This document shows, piece by piece, positions 17,001-26,379 of a stretch of DNA of 64,000 bases. The position numbers and the translations under genes are program-made. The DNA comes from Massilia sp. erpn (GTDB lineage: Bacteria; Pseudomonadota; Gammaproteobacteria; Burkholderiales; Burkholderiaceae_D), in the NCBI RefSeq assembly GCF_024400215.1, contig NZ_CP053748.1, positions 1,674,001 to 1,738,000 on the forward strand. The letters are read 5' to 3'. Position 1 is the stretch's first letter. Each line of letters begins with the position of its first letter. Below the pieces are notes generated by a model that saw nothing but the letters and a program-made list of their open reading frames with translations, ran no database searches and was not told where the DNA came from.

Positions 17001-19032
17001 AGTCGCGGTGACCGAAGCGCTGCCGAATGGCTCGGCCAAGTTCGACCTCAGCGTGGTAGGCATCCTGACCAACCGCCAGGGTGCGCAGCCGCTGGAACTG
17101 CTGTTCGAGTACAACGCCGACCTGTTCGATCCAGCCATGGTGGCGCAAATCATGGACAGCTACCGCTGTGTGCTGGAAGCGGTGGTGGCCGCGCCGGCGA
17201 CGCCGCTGCGCGACCTGCCGCTGCAGGCGCCGGACCAGGCGCGCCGCCTGCTGGCCGACTTCAACCAGCACGCGGCCGGCGCCCTGGAAACGCGCTGCCT
17301 GCACCAATTGTTCGAGCTGCAGGTCGCGCGTACCCCGTCCGCCACCGCCCTGCTGTTCGGTGAACAGGCCCTCAGCTACGCCGAACTCAATCTGCGCGCC
17401 AACCGCCTGGCCCATGCCCTGCGCGCCGACGGCGTCGGCCCCGATACCCTGGTCGGCCTGTGCGTCGAGCGCGGCTGCGACATGGTGGTCGGCATGCTGG
17501 CCATCCTCAAGGCCGGCGGCGCCTATGTGCCGCTGGACCCCGACTATCCCGCGCAACGCCTGGCCTATATGCTGGACGATACCCGCGCCCCCGTGCTGCT
17601 GCTGCAGCGCCATCTGGCCGCGCGCCTGCCGCCCCATGCCGCGCGCGTGCACTGGCTCGACGAGGCCGACACCGCCCCCGGCCAGCCGGACGGCAATCCG
17701 CCCAATCGCACGCTGCCCCAGCACCTGGCCTATTGCATCTATACCTCCGGCTCCACCGGCGGACCGAAAGGGGCCATTAACACGCACCAGGGCGTGGCCA
17801 ATCTGCTGGCCTGGTATTGCCCCGGGCAGGCCGGCGGCGAGCGCATCATGCTGGCCAGCTCGCTCAGCTTCGACCTGACCCAGAAAAACATCCTGGGTCC
17901 GCTGCTGGCCGGCGCCACTCTGGTCATTCCCTGCGGCGGCGCCGCCGATGTCGCCGCCTTCCAGGACGCCTTGCAGCGCCATCGCCCCAGCCGCATCAAC
18001 TGCGCCCCTTCCGCCTACCGCGCCTATATGGAAGCTGCTCAGCCGCACAGCCTGCGTACCGTGGTGCTGGGCGGCGAACCGATCGACCAGGCCCTGGCCG
18101 CTGCCCTGGCCGCCCAGGGCATCGCGCTGGTCAACTCCTACGGCCCGACCGAATGCGCCGACGTCGCCCTGTTCCACCGCCAGGAGCCGGATGCGGCAGC
18201 CGGCCCCTTGCCCCTGGGGCGCCCCCTGCCCCATGTCCGGGTCTATGTGCTGGATGCGGCCCTGGTCCCGGTGCCGCCCGGCGTGGCCGGGGAAATCCAC
18301 ATCGCCGGCAGCGGCCTGGCGCGCGGCTACCTGAACCGTCCTGGCCTGAGCGCCGACAGGTTCATTCCCGACCCTTACGGCCCGCCGGGCAGCCGCATGT
18401 ACCGCACCGGCGACCTGGGCCGGCATACCAGCGCCGGCACCATCGAGTTCATCGGCCGGCTTGACCACCAGGTCAAGATCCGCGGCCACCGCATCGAACT
18501 GGGCGAGATCGAACAGGCCCTGCTGCGCTGCCAGGACGTGCGCGAAGCCGTCATTACCGCGCCCGCCGATCCGGCCGGCGAGCGGCGCCTGGTCGCCTAT
18601 GTGGCCGGCACGGCCGGCCGGCTCGACACCGCGGCCCTGAGCCAGCAATTGCAGCAAGTCCTGCCTGCCTATATGCTGCCCGCCGCCTGGGTCGTACTGG
18701 ACGCCTTCCCCCTCAATCCCAACGGCAAGATCGACCGGGCCGCCCTGCCCGCGCCGCTGCCTGCGGCAGCACCATCAACGGCATTGCTGCCGCAGGCAGC
18801 GTGTCCCGAGTTGGCGACGGTGCTGGAGATTCTTTCCGGCCTGCTGCCTGGCATTCAACTGGCCCCCGATGACGACCTGTTTGGCAAAGGCTTGCACTCG
18901 ATTGCCATGATGCGATTCGTCTCACAATGCCAGGAGCGCCTTGGCGTCAGCCTCAAAGTGCGCGATGTATACCGTCTGGCCACCGCCGGCGCTATTGCGC
19001 AAGCTGTCATGGCCAACCGGAGAGCGGCATGA
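14077..19032 (+). CDS. NRPS protein 1, domains A-T-C-A-T
   Basis: 1651 residues. A1 (about 20-530, YTSGSTGQPKG at 169-179), T1 with phosphopantetheine Ser553 in LGGSSL, a C domain with an intact HHxxxDG (742-748), A2 (about 1060-1560) and T2 with Ser1608 in the unusual GLHSI. Having no leading C domain, it is the starter protein. By hand alignment to GrsA, the A1 pocket reads D-A-F-T-I-A-A-I-W-K, close to the Phe code, so a hydrophobic or aromatic residue is likely; A2 reads D-L-K-N-V-G-S-D-V-K, which I cannot assign. There is no E domain. The start codon has only a weak GGA just before it. Its stop overlaps the next start by 4 bases. Confidence 0.95.
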   Translation: MLQISPTANDQWAPGQPQAGSIHRLFEQSVQRDPTAAALADVRETISYGELNQRANRLAHYLLACGIGRGDLVAIHLERSIELITCVLAVLKTGAAYVPLPVELPLSRLQFILRDTGARAILSNTGGTTLADCGARLIGLAQAAEAVGQHADTNPALFWHPQDIAYCIYTSGSTGQPKGVQVPHAGIAALRQAQAEWFGVGPADRVLQFASFGFDAFVFDLVMAFGAGAMLVLRGPQLGAALVDQMVDWKVSIATLPPALLLRTDFRRARYLRCVISAGEACKRAVLDALPPNCELVNAYGPSETTIWASSQRVTPETGIDVPIGHAVAQMRIDLLDQQLRPVAAGQSGEIVIAGPGLARGYLGQPSLTAERFVPDPFGEPGARMYRSGDLGRQRADGAIEFLGRIDNQLKIRGYRVEPGEIENALLAYPGVREAAVVARDDAGGHRRLVAYLVSEQGQPLPIAALRSQLQQSLPEYMVPAAWLQLDALPMTPNGKIDHSALPAPALSREDLGVDYVAPSSPTQQLLAAIWSEILGIERIGIHDGFRTLGGSSLQAVDVAYRVDRALGASWRRPIPFGNTTIAAYAALLDQHSLSAVDIGSGDAASTGAPASYAQEQVCFLERLETDAWRAYRCHALLDLRGPLRPAALEAALNALVARHEILRTSFGESNGRLQRLVAPQLQVVLPCRDLSALPSAAQAHALNEIMARELEHRFDLAQAPLVRWELIKLSEHHHQLLQTEHHNVHDGLSFRILLTDLGALYSAACQQRDAILPVIEAQYGEYCLEELRWRGTSDFQRQLDAWQAHLRPYLDNFDLFSERRRTAQTSFTGGQVRGHLTPALVQQINQVAALLGVSRYALMLAAFGVLCGGYSQKQRFMVGSALANRTSPRYQWTTGMFVNMVPVGVDLGRNTGFSELAQAVSANVDFALAHGAVPLGEIVKKLALSQQLEGKPPFSVGFSFHDSLALNPQFEGLQVAVTEALPNGSAKFDLSVVGILTNRQGAQPLELLFEYNADLFDPAMVAQIMDSYRCVLEAVVAAPATPLRDLPLQAPDQARRLLADFNQHAAGALETRCLHQLFELQVARTPSATALLFGEQALSYAELNLRANRLAHALRADGVGPDTLVGLCVERGCDMVVGMLAILKAGGAYVPLDPDYPAQRLAYMLDDTRAPVLLLQRHLAARLPPHAARVHWLDEADTAPGQPDGNPPNRTLPQHLAYCIYTSGSTGGPKGAINTHQGVANLLAWYCPGQAGGERIMLASSLSFDLTQKNILGPLLAGATLVIPCGGAADVAAFQDALQRHRPSRINCAPSAYRAYMEAAQPHSLRTVVLGGEPIDQALAAALAAQGIALVNSYGPTECADVALFHRQEPDAAAGPLPLGRPLPHVRVYVLDAALVPVPPGVAGEIHIAGSGLARGYLNRPGLSADRFIPDPYGPPGSRMYRTGDLGRHTSAGTIEFIGRLDHQVKIRGHRIELGEIEQALLRCQDVREAVITAPADPAGERRLVAYVAGTAGRLDTAALSQQLQQVLPAYMLPAAWVVLDAFPLNPNGKIDRAALPAPLPAAAPSTALLPQAACPELATVLEILSGLLPGIQLAPDDDLFGKGLHSIAMMRFVSQCQERLGVSLKVRDVYRLATAGAIAQAVMANRRAA
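17107..18756 (+). repeat. A-domain repeat, copy 1
   Basis: Segment encoding the end of the C domain, the linker and nearly the whole A2 domain of NRPS 1. It aligns without gaps to copy 2 (17173-18756 with 24216-25799) and copy 3 (17107-18603 with 27598-29094), with only scattered base differences. The flanking C and T domains are clearly different, so the near-identity is confined to the A-domain unit. Confidence 0.9.
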
Positions 19033-21665
19033 ACGACAGCCGGCAGCCGGTTTCGGCAATGGCAGCAGGCGAGCACCTGACCCCTCGCGGGACCCATGGG
19101 TGGTCGTTCTGGCGTGCCGTGGAATGTCGTACCGCGGGCTTTCCGGTGACACTGGCAACGGGCTTCGCGGATCCGGCCTGCAGCCTTGCCGCTGACCGTT
19201 GCAACGAGGCGGTAAGGGATGCGGAGCAGCGCTGGGAAGCGGTGAGAAGTGATGTCAAGCAACGCATCAAGACCCAGCTGGATGTGCTGCGCCAGCTGCG
19301 CGACAGCGCTGCGGATACGGCCGCGCTGGATGCGGCGATCCGCAGCCTGCGCGCTTCGGTCAAGCTGATCGACCGGCGCCAAACGGGGCAGGCGCTGGGC
19401 GCGCAGCTGGAGGCCGAACAGTATGCGCAGCTGTGCCACGCGGAAGACGAGCGTCAGCGCCACCTAGCTTGCTATACGCAAGCATTCGCGCAGGCCGCCC
19501 AACGCTCTCTCGACTATGCCACAGGGTTGGCGGCCAGTTCGCGTTTCCGCGAGGCCGTCACGTGGCAAAACTGGGAAGTGCTGCACAAAGTGCTGGATGT
19601 CCTGGCCGACGAGCATACCGGCAAGACGCGCCGGCACCGCAGCGAAGAACTCGTCGCCCGGTATGGGCAACGCTATGCGACCAAGAACGATACGATTGGC
19701 TTTTTCGGCCCGGTGGGTTGGGCCAGCATCGTTTATCACGCGGCGCCGCTGCGGGTGGAAGCGGGCAAATCCTTGCTGGCGCGGCGCAGCGTGTACTTTG
19801 AGGACTGGGCCATCCAGGCCGTCGCAGCCCAGCTGTCGACCTTGGCCGGCATGCGCCCTTGGTGCACGCCGCAGCGCATGCCTTTTCTCCGGATCGAGGG
19901 AACGACCCTGTATTTGCCGGGCAATGCGACCCAGCGGCTGAGCGCGGAAGAGGCCGCGCTGTTGCGGGCCTGCGATGGCCGGTGCACAGCGCAGCAGATT
20001 GCCGCCGTATTGGCGATGCAGCCGATGCTGGCGTTTGATGGCGCGCATGACGTGTATGCGCTGCTGGAACAGCTGGCGGCCGCGCAACGCATCAGCTGGG
20101 GCTTGGTGGTGCGCGTGGGGGATGCCTGGCCGGAACGTCATCTGCGCAGCCAGCTGGAAGTGATCAGCGAACCGTCGCTGCGCCAGACCGCCCTGGCCAC
20201 GCTGGATCGCCTCGTGCAGGCGCAACACCAGGTGCACGCTGCGGCAGGCGACGCAGTACGGGTCGAACAGGCTTTGGCGCATCTGAACGCTACCTTTGAA
20301 ACCGTGACCGGCCATGCCGCCAAACGCTGCGCCGGCGAAACATACGGTGCGCGCACCGTGGTATACGAGGATTGTGTACGCGACATGCAGGTGCACCTGG
20401 GTTGGCCGCTGGCTGAGCGCCTGCAGGCCGCACTGGAACCCTTGCTGCTCAGCGCACGCTGGTATTGCCATCGGCTGGCGCAACGCTTCAACGACACCGC
20501 CGCCGGGATTTGGCAGCGGACCGCGGCGGCGGCACCCGGCCAGGAACGCGCAGTCGACTTCCCGACGTTCTGGGTCCATGCGCAATCACTCTTCTTTGGC
20601 GAGGAGCGCCTGGACTGCGCTGCGCTGCAGGCCGAGCTGGCGGCCCGCTGGTCGGCCTTGCTGGCGCCGGCCGCCGATGCCCGGGCCCTGCAACGATCCA
20701 GTGCGGCGCTGGGAAACACCGCCCGCGAGATGTTCGCCGCACCCGACTGCGGCTGGCGTGCCGCCTGCCATCACAGCCCCGATGTGATGATTGCGGCCGC
20801 AGACAGCGCCGCAGTCTGCCGCGGCGAGTTCCAGTTTGTGCTCGGCGAGCTTCATCTCGGCTTGAACACCCTGATCAATTATTCGGCGCTGAACCAGGCC
20901 CCTTCCGCTCAGGCATTGCTGCACATGCTGAAGACGGACCGCGGCGCACCGCGCATCTTGCCCATTGTCTCCCGCGCTGCGGCGCGCCAGCCTATCCGGG
21001 TCCAGACGGTGCGCGACGCTGGCTATGATATCGAGCTGTGCTTCTCACATGACGCCCGCCCGCTGGCTCCTGAGCATGCGCTGCAGATTGGCGAGCTGGA
21101 AGTCGTCGCCGCTGCGGAAGGCCTGGTGGTGCGCACGCGCGACCGCAAGCGGCAATTTGCGCTGACCGAGGTCTTCGGCGAATTTTTGTCCGGCCTGGCG
21201 GCGGATCAGTTCCGTATCCTGGCGCCAGCCCCGCGCCACCCGCGGATAACGATCGACAAGCTGGTGATTCAACGGGAAACCTGGCACTTTCCATGCGCCG
21301 ACCTGGCGCTGTTTGACGCCAAGGACGAAGCCCAATGCTTCCGCGAGGTCCGCCAATGGCGCGCAATGCAGGACATGCCGCGCCGGGTGTTTGTCAAGCT
21401 ATCGTGGGAAAGAAAACCATTTTTCATCGATTTCGATAGTCCGCTGCTGGTGCGCATGCTCGCCAAGCAGGTGCGCCATGCCCGTTCCCTGCCCACGCTG
21501 TCGTCAGCACGGGCCAGCTTCAGCGAAATGCTGCCCACGCCGGACCAGGCATGGCTTGCCGATGCCGAGGACCTGCGCTATACCAGCGAATTGCGCTTGG
21601 TCGCGGTGCACGCTGACGACCTTGCACCTTCTACCGGCAGCGCCTCCAGGGAGCCCACCATATGA
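19029..21665 (+). CDS. LanB-type lantibiotic dehydratase homologue
   Basis: 878 residues from the ATG at 19029, which overlaps the NRPS stop (ATGA) and has GGAG upstream. It resembles the N-terminal (glutamylation) domain family of lantibiotic dehydratases: RYATKNDTIGFFGPVGWASI around 215-234 corresponds to the LanB TPFG region, and YEDCVRDMQVHLG followed by LLLSARWYCHRLAQRF is typical of actinobacterial-style members. LanB enzymes use aminoacyl-tRNA (usually Glu-tRNA) to activate Ser/Thr side chains; related PEARL proteins add an amino acid to a peptide C-terminus. No LanC and no convincing precursor peptide is nearby, so here it probably acts on the NRPS peptide. Which tRNA it uses is unknown. 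Confidence 0.75.
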   Translation: MNDSRQPVSAMAAGEHLTPRGTHGWSFWRAVECRTAGFPVTLATGFADPACSLAADRCNEAVRDAEQRWEAVRSDVKQRIKTQLDVLRQLRDSAADTAALDAAIRSLRASVKLIDRRQTGQALGAQLEAEQYAQLCHAEDERQRHLACYTQAFAQAAQRSLDYATGLAASSRFREAVTWQNWEVLHKVLDVLADEHTGKTRRHRSEELVARYGQRYATKNDTIGFFGPVGWASIVYHAAPLRVEAGKSLLARRSVYFEDWAIQAVAAQLSTLAGMRPWCTPQRMPFLRIEGTTLYLPGNATQRLSAEEAALLRACDGRCTAQQIAAVLAMQPMLAFDGAHDVYALLEQLAAAQRISWGLVVRVGDAWPERHLRSQLEVISEPSLRQTALATLDRLVQAQHQVHAAAGDAVRVEQALAHLNATFETVTGHAAKRCAGETYGARTVVYEDCVRDMQVHLGWPLAERLQAALEPLLLSARWYCHRLAQRFNDTAAGIWQRTAAAAPGQERAVDFPTFWVHAQSLFFGEERLDCAALQAELAARWSALLAPAADARALQRSSAALGNTAREMFAAPDCGWRAACHHSPDVMIAAADSAAVCRGEFQFVLGELHLGLNTLINYSALNQAPSAQALLHMLKTDRGAPRILPIVSRAAARQPIRVQTVRDAGYDIELCFSHDARPLAPEHALQIGELEVVAAAEGLVVRTRDRKRQFALTEVFGEFLSGLAADQFRILAPAPRHPRITIDKLVIQRETWHFPCADLALFDAKDEAQCFREVRQWRAMQDMPRRVFVKLSWERKPFFIDFDSPLLVRMLAKQVRHARSLPTLSSARASFSEMLPTPDQAWLADAEDLRYTSELRLVAVHADDLAPSTGSASREPTI

Positions 21666-22957
21666 GCGGCAACGCACTTCCACCTCTCCCGAAATCGGCG
21701 CTGACCCTGGTGGTCAGCCGCGGTCTCAGCGGCATCGGTTCCTCATTGACCGTTTTCGGCCTGGACGTTTGGCTGTTCCGCAGCACGGGCTCCTATACAA
21801 TCTTCGCCTATATGGCCGTGCTGGCTTCCCTGCCTACCCTGGTGTTTGCACCGTTTGCCGGCATGGTCACCGATCGCTACAACCGGCGTGCGCTGCTCTT
21901 GCTGTGCGACCTGGTCTCCTTGCTGATGGTGGCGGCACTGCTGGCTTGCTACTGGTATGGCAAGCTGGGCACCGTCATGATTGGGCTGGCGATCGTGGTG
22001 CTGGCGCTGGCCACCGAGCTGCGCTGGTCGGCATTGAGCAGCGTGCTACCCTCGCTGGCCCCCAAAGAACAATTGATGCGCTTGAACGGCCTGCAGCAGT
22101 CGTTCCGTGGCGTCACCGTCATGCTCGGCCCGATGATCGGGGCTATCGGCCTCAACACGCTGGGATTGTCGCTGCTGCTGGCGGTCGACATCGCCACCTA
22201 TTTGATCGGCATTCTCGGGCTGGCCCGGATACGCCTGCCGGCGGCGGCGCCAACGCCGCGGCACGGCATGGGCTTCTGGAGTGAGCTCAGCTTCGGCGTG
22301 CGCTGGGTTGCCCGGCAGCCTGGCCTGCGCCGCCTGTTGTGCTTCTTCATGATCATTAATATTGGTGTTTCTGTTTTCACCAGCACCTTTGCCCCCTACC
22401 TGCTCTCGTTCACCACCAATACCGTGCTGGCCGGCAGCCTGGGGCTGCAAGGCATGGGCGCCTTCCTGACCGGTATTTTGCTCTCCCGGCATCACCTGGT
22501 GAAGAACAACGAAGCCGCCATTGTCGGCGGGGCAGTGTGCTTTGGAGTGTGCATGCTGGCCTGGGGCCTGTCACGCCATCCCGCAGCGCTGTGGCTGACC
22601 GCCGTACTCCTGGGTTCACTGGCCAGCATGATCATGGCGGCCAGCAATACGATCTGGCAATCCCATGTCCCGAACGAGATCCAGGGCAAGGTCTTCGCCG
22701 TCCGCTCCATGCTGTCGTATGGCTTGACGCCGTTGTCGGTTTTCCTGTCGGCGCCATTCGCCTCTGCCGTCTTACAGCCATTGCTGCTCAGGGCGCCCCA
22801 ACTCTCGGCCATTTGGGGAGAGGCATCTGCCGGCGCGCTGGGCTTGATGGTTTCCGTGCTTGGGCTGGGCGTGATCGCCAGTTCCGTCATTGTGCTGGGC
22901 CAGGGCGGGCTGCGCCTGTCCGAGCCGGCACCTTCCATTTTGCGTCCGCTCTCTTAA
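21662..22957 (+). CDS. MFS exporter
   Basis: 431 residues with about 12 hydrophobic segments and the MFS loop motif between helices 2 and 3 (GMVTDRYNRRALL). The layout resembles the EntS/MFS_3 group of siderophore and drug exporters. Start overlaps the LanB-like stop by 4 bases. As the only exporter inside the operon it is the best candidate to move the product, or an intermediate, out of the cytoplasm. Energy source would be the proton gradient. Confidence 0.9.
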   Translation: MSGNALPPLPKSALTLVVSRGLSGIGSSLTVFGLDVWLFRSTGSYTIFAYMAVLASLPTLVFAPFAGMVTDRYNRRALLLLCDLVSLLMVAALLACYWYGKLGTVMIGLAIVVLALATELRWSALSSVLPSLAPKEQLMRLNGLQQSFRGVTVMLGPMIGAIGLNTLGLSLLLAVDIATYLIGILGLARIRLPAAAPTPRHGMGFWSELSFGVRWVARQPGLRRLLCFFMIINIGVSVFTSTFAPYLLSFTTNTVLAGSLGLQGMGAFLTGILLSRHHLVKNNEAAIVGGAVCFGVCMLAWGLSRHPAALWLTAVLLGSLASMIMAASNTIWQSHVPNEIQGKVFAVRSMLSYGLTPLSVFLSAPFASAVLQPLLLRAPQLSAIWGEASAGALGLMVSVLGLGVIASSVIVLGQGGLRLSEPAPSILRPLS

Positions 22958-22958
22958 T

Positions 22959-25900
22959 ATGACACTGCATCCGCTCACTACCGCACAACAAGGCTTGTGG
23001 TTCCTCAGCCAATTCGATCAACTGACCAATGCCGCCTACACCATGGTGTACGCATTTGAAGCCAGCCACGACCTGGAGGAAGGCAAGCTGCGCCAAGCAT
23101 TGGCCATCCTGAGCAAGCGCCATCCCATGCTGCGCTCCCGGATCACGCCGGTCGGCGGCATTCCCCATATGGAAGTGCGCGACGCTGACCAAGGCGCGGC
23201 ACTACCGCTGAGCCAGTCCTGCGAGACCATCGATGCCGTCGCCAGCATGCAAAGCGCGCTGCCGTTCGATACGCAGGAACAGCATCTGTACCGGGTCGTC
23301 ATGGTCGCCCCCGCGTTGACACCGCCATCCCGGCCGGGCCTGGTGTTTGCTTTCCACCACATCATGTTCGACAACGCGTCGGCGCACGCCTTCTTCCTCG
23401 AATTGTCCCAGCTGTATACGGAACTCGCCGCAGGCCGCATGGCCGAGGCCAGCGGCCTGCCCGTCAGCCTGGAAGCGGCCGTGAGTGCCGAACAGGCTTT
23501 TATGGAAAGCGCGCAGGGCATTGCGGAAACCGAGCAGGCGGTAGCACGCCTGCGCGGCATTCCCAGCAGCCTGGCCCTGCCGCGCAAGCGCCCGCGTGGC
23601 GATGATGAAGTCGTCTTCCCCGCCGCATTCGCGGTTGTGCCGCTGCCGGCCGCCTTGGCCAGCGCTGTGGCGGAACAGGCCCGGCGCCTGCGTGCCACCC
23701 CGGCGGCGGTCTATCTGTCCGCGTTTCAATTGCTGCTATGGCAGTACAGCGGCCAACATGACTTCGGCGTGGCCATTCCGGTAGCCAACCGCAGGCATGA
23801 CGTGCCGGAATCGGCGCTCGGATATTTTGTCAATATGGGCATCGTCCGCGCCGCGATCTCGCCGTCGGCCAGCGGCGCCGATCTGATCGCCTCCGTACGC
23901 GACCAGCTATTCGATACGATGGACCTGGCGGCCGTGCCATTCCCCATTCTTGCCAAGAGGCTCAAGCGTGGCGGCGATGATATTCAGGGCCCGTTGCAGC
24001 AGATAGGCTTTAATTATTTGCATGGGCAACAGCGCAGCTGGCAGTTCGGCGCCTGCCGGCTGGTCGCGCAAGCGACCCGGCCCAGCTACAGCAAAAACGA
24101 ATTCAAACTCGATATCCAGGAATCGGATGGCGAAGTGGAGTGCTGCTTCCTGTATGACGGCAGTGGCTACGACGCGCTGCTGATCCAGCAAATGGCGGCA
24201 CATTACCGCTATTTGCTGGAAGCGGTGGTGGCCGCGCCGACGACGCTGCTGCGCGACCTGCCGCTGCAGGCGCCGGACCAGGCGCGTCGCCTGCTGGCCG
24301 ACTTCAACCAGCACGCGGCCGGCGCCCTGGAAACGCGCTGCCTGCACCAATTGTTCGAGCAGCAGGTCGAGCGTACACCTTCCGCCACCGCCCTGCTGTT
24401 CGGCGAACAGGTCCTCAGCTACGCCGAACTCAATCTGCGCGCCAACCGCCTGGCCCATGCCCTGCGCGCCGACGGCGTCGGCCCCGATACCCTGGTCGGC
24501 CTGTGCGTCGAGCGCGGCTGCGACATGGTGGTCGGCATGCTGGCCATCCTCAAGGCCGGCGGCGCCTATGTGCCGCTGGACCCCGATTATCCCGCGGAAC
24601 GCCTGGCTTATATGCTGGACGATACCCGCGCCCCCGTGCTGCTGCTGCAGCGCCACCTGGCCGCGCGCCTGCCGTCCCATGCCGCGCGCGTGCACTGGCT
24701 CGACGAGGCCGGCACCGCCCCCGGCCAGCCGGACGGCAATCCGCCCAATCGCACGCTGCCCCAGCACCTGGCCTATTGCATCTATACCTCCGGCTCCACC
24801 GGCGGACCGAAAGGGGCCATTAACACGCACCAGGGCGTGGCCAATCTGCTGGCCTGGTATTGCCCCGGGCAGGCCGGCGGCGAGCGCATCATGCTGGCCA
24901 GTTCGCTCAGCTTCGACCTGACCCAGAAAAACATCCTGGGCCCGCTGCTGGCCGGCGCCACCCTGGTCATTCCCTGCGGCGGCGCCGCCGATGTCGCCGC
25001 CTTCCAGGACGCCTTGCAGCGCCATCGCCCCAGCCGCATCAACTGCGCCCCTTCCGCCTACCGCGCCTATATGGAAGCGGCACAGCCGCACAGCCTGCGT
25101 ACCGTGGTGCTGGGCGGCGAACCGATCGACCAGGCCCTGGCCGCTGCCCTGGCCGCCCAGGGCATCGCGCTGGTCAACTCCTACGGCCCGACCGAATGCG
25201 CCGACGTCGCCCTGTTCCACCGCCAGGAGCCGGATGCGGCAGCCGGCCCCTTGCCCCTGGGGCGCCCCCTGCCCCATGTCCGGGTCTATGTGCTGGATGC
25301 GGCCCTGGTCCCGGTGCCGCCCGGCGTGGCCGGGGAAATCCACATCGCCGGCAGCGGCCTGGCACGCGGCTACCTGAACCGTCCCGGCCTGAGCGCCGAC
25401 AGGTTCATTCCCGACCCTTACGGCCCGCCGGGCAGCCGCATGTACCGCACCGGCGACCTGGGCCGGCATACCAGCGCCGGCACCATCGAGTTCATCGGCC
25501 GGCTTGACCACCAGGTCAAGATCCGCGGCCACCGCATCGAACTGGGCGAGATCGAACAGGCCCTGCTGCGCTGCCAGGACGTGCGCGAAGCCGTCATTAC
25601 CGCGCCCGCCGATCCGGCCGGCGAGCGGCACCTGGTCGCCTATGTGGCCGGCACGGCCGGCCGGCTCGACACCGCGGCCCTGAGCCAGCAATTGCAGCAA
25701 GTCCTGCCTGCCTATATGCTGCCCGCCGCCTGGGTCGTACTGGACGCCTTCCCCCTCAATCCCAACGGCAAGATCGACCGGGCCGCCCTGCCCGCGCCGG
25801 CAAACGACCGTATCGGTGCCCCCGCGGACAGCATTCAGCCAAGCACACCGACCGAGAAACTGCTGGCGGAAATCTGGGCCACCGTGCTGAAGCGCGAGCA

Positions 25901-26138
25901 AATCAGTCTCAATGACAATTTTTTCATGCTGGGCGGCCATTCACTGCTTGCCTCCCAAGTGGTGGCAAAAATCCGCGAACGCAAAGGCTACGCGGTGCCG
26001 TTGCGTATGCTGTTTGACGCACCAACCGTTGCCGAGCTCGCCCGACAACTCGATTCCTTGCCGCCGCAATCACGGACGCGCCCTGAAATCACGCCGATCG
26101 CACGGCAGGCGCGGAACGCCTTTAAAAAACGTGTCTGA
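22959..26138 (+). CDS. NRPS protein 2, domains C-A-T
   Basis: 1059 residues from the ATG at 22959, one base after the MFS stop; no strong ribosome-binding site is seen, so coupling is likely. The C domain carries HHIMFDN (133-139): both His and Asp of HHxxxDG are kept but Gly is Asn. The A domain (about 430-945) is almost identical to those of NRPS 1 (A2) and NRPS 3 and has the same predicted pocket, D-L-K-N-V-G-S-D-V-K. T domain Ser995 in LGGHSL. No E or TE domain. It should add the third residue of the chain. Confidence 0.95.
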   Translation: MTLHPLTTAQQGLWFLSQFDQLTNAAYTMVYAFEASHDLEEGKLRQALAILSKRHPMLRSRITPVGGIPHMEVRDADQGAALPLSQSCETIDAVASMQSALPFDTQEQHLYRVVMVAPALTPPSRPGLVFAFHHIMFDNASAHAFFLELSQLYTELAAGRMAEASGLPVSLEAAVSAEQAFMESAQGIAETEQAVARLRGIPSSLALPRKRPRGDDEVVFPAAFAVVPLPAALASAVAEQARRLRATPAAVYLSAFQLLLWQYSGQHDFGVAIPVANRRHDVPESALGYFVNMGIVRAAISPSASGADLIASVRDQLFDTMDLAAVPFPILAKRLKRGGDDIQGPLQQIGFNYLHGQQRSWQFGACRLVAQATRPSYSKNEFKLDIQESDGEVECCFLYDGSGYDALLIQQMAAHYRYLLEAVVAAPTTLLRDLPLQAPDQARRLLADFNQHAAGALETRCLHQLFEQQVERTPSATALLFGEQVLSYAELNLRANRLAHALRADGVGPDTLVGLCVERGCDMVVGMLAILKAGGAYVPLDPDYPAERLAYMLDDTRAPVLLLQRHLAARLPSHAARVHWLDEAGTAPGQPDGNPPNRTLPQHLAYCIYTSGSTGGPKGAINTHQGVANLLAWYCPGQAGGERIMLASSLSFDLTQKNILGPLLAGATLVIPCGGAADVAAFQDALQRHRPSRINCAPSAYRAYMEAAQPHSLRTVVLGGEPIDQALAAALAAQGIALVNSYGPTECADVALFHRQEPDAAAGPLPLGRPLPHVRVYVLDAALVPVPPGVAGEIHIAGSGLARGYLNRPGLSADRFIPDPYGPPGSRMYRTGDLGRHTSAGTIEFIGRLDHQVKIRGHRIELGEIEQALLRCQDVREAVITAPADPAGERHLVAYVAGTAGRLDTAALSQQLQQVLPAYMLPAAWVVLDAFPLNPNGKIDRAALPAPANDRIGAPADSIQPSTPTEKLLAEIWATVLKREQISLNDNFFMLGGHSLLASQVVAKIRERKGYAVPLRMLFDAPTVAELARQLDSLPPQSRTRPEITPIARQARNAFKKRV
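24216..25799 (+). repeat. A-domain repeat, copy 2
   Basis: Near-identical, gap-free copy of the NRPS 1 segment 17173-18756. Homology begins within the C-A linker (at the codons for LEAVVAAP) and ends at the A10 motif (NGKIDRAALPAP). The upstream C-domain sequence is unrelated at the DNA level, giving a sharp left edge. Confidence 0.9.
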
Positions 26139-26161
26139 ACAAGACAGCAACTGGAGCAATG

Positions 26162-26353
26162 ATGGAGCAAGCTATTTTTGTCGTCGTTAAAAATGATGAA
26201 GAACAATATTCGATCTGGCAGGCGGAACGCGAGGTGCCGGCAGGCTGGCATGTGCAGCCTTGCCGAGGCCCGAAAGAGGAATGCCTCAACTACATCGAGC
26301 AAAACTGGACGGATATGCGTCCTGCAAGCCTGAAACGGGCAATGACAAACTGA
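26162..26353 (+). CDS. MbtH-like protein
   Basis: 63 residues from the ATG at 26162 (GGAG 5 bases upstream); an ATG at 26159 directly before it lies too close to that site. The family signature is complete: EEQYSIWQ, VPAGWHVQPC, and the C-terminal YIEQNWTDMRPASLKR with the invariant Trp residues. MbtH proteins bind the A-domain core and are needed for solubility or activity of many adenylation domains. Its place between NRPS 2 and NRPS 3 suggests that at least some of the A domains here depend on it. Confidence 0.97.
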   Translation: MEQAIFVVVKNDEEQYSIWQAEREVPAGWHVQPCRGPKEECLNYIEQNWTDMRPASLKRAMTN

Positions 26354-26379
26354 TTAACCGCGGCGGACAAGGCAATGCT

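Noticed and set aside
19029..21665. Reading the locus as a classical lanthipeptide cluster
   Set aside because: No LanC cyclase, no LanT-type peptidase/ABC exporter and no convincing precursor peptide; the gene is inside an NRPS operon.
24216..25799. A-domain repeats as an insertion sequence or other mobile element
   Set aside because: No transposase, terminal inverted repeats or target duplications; the repeat ends coincide with NRPS domain borders.
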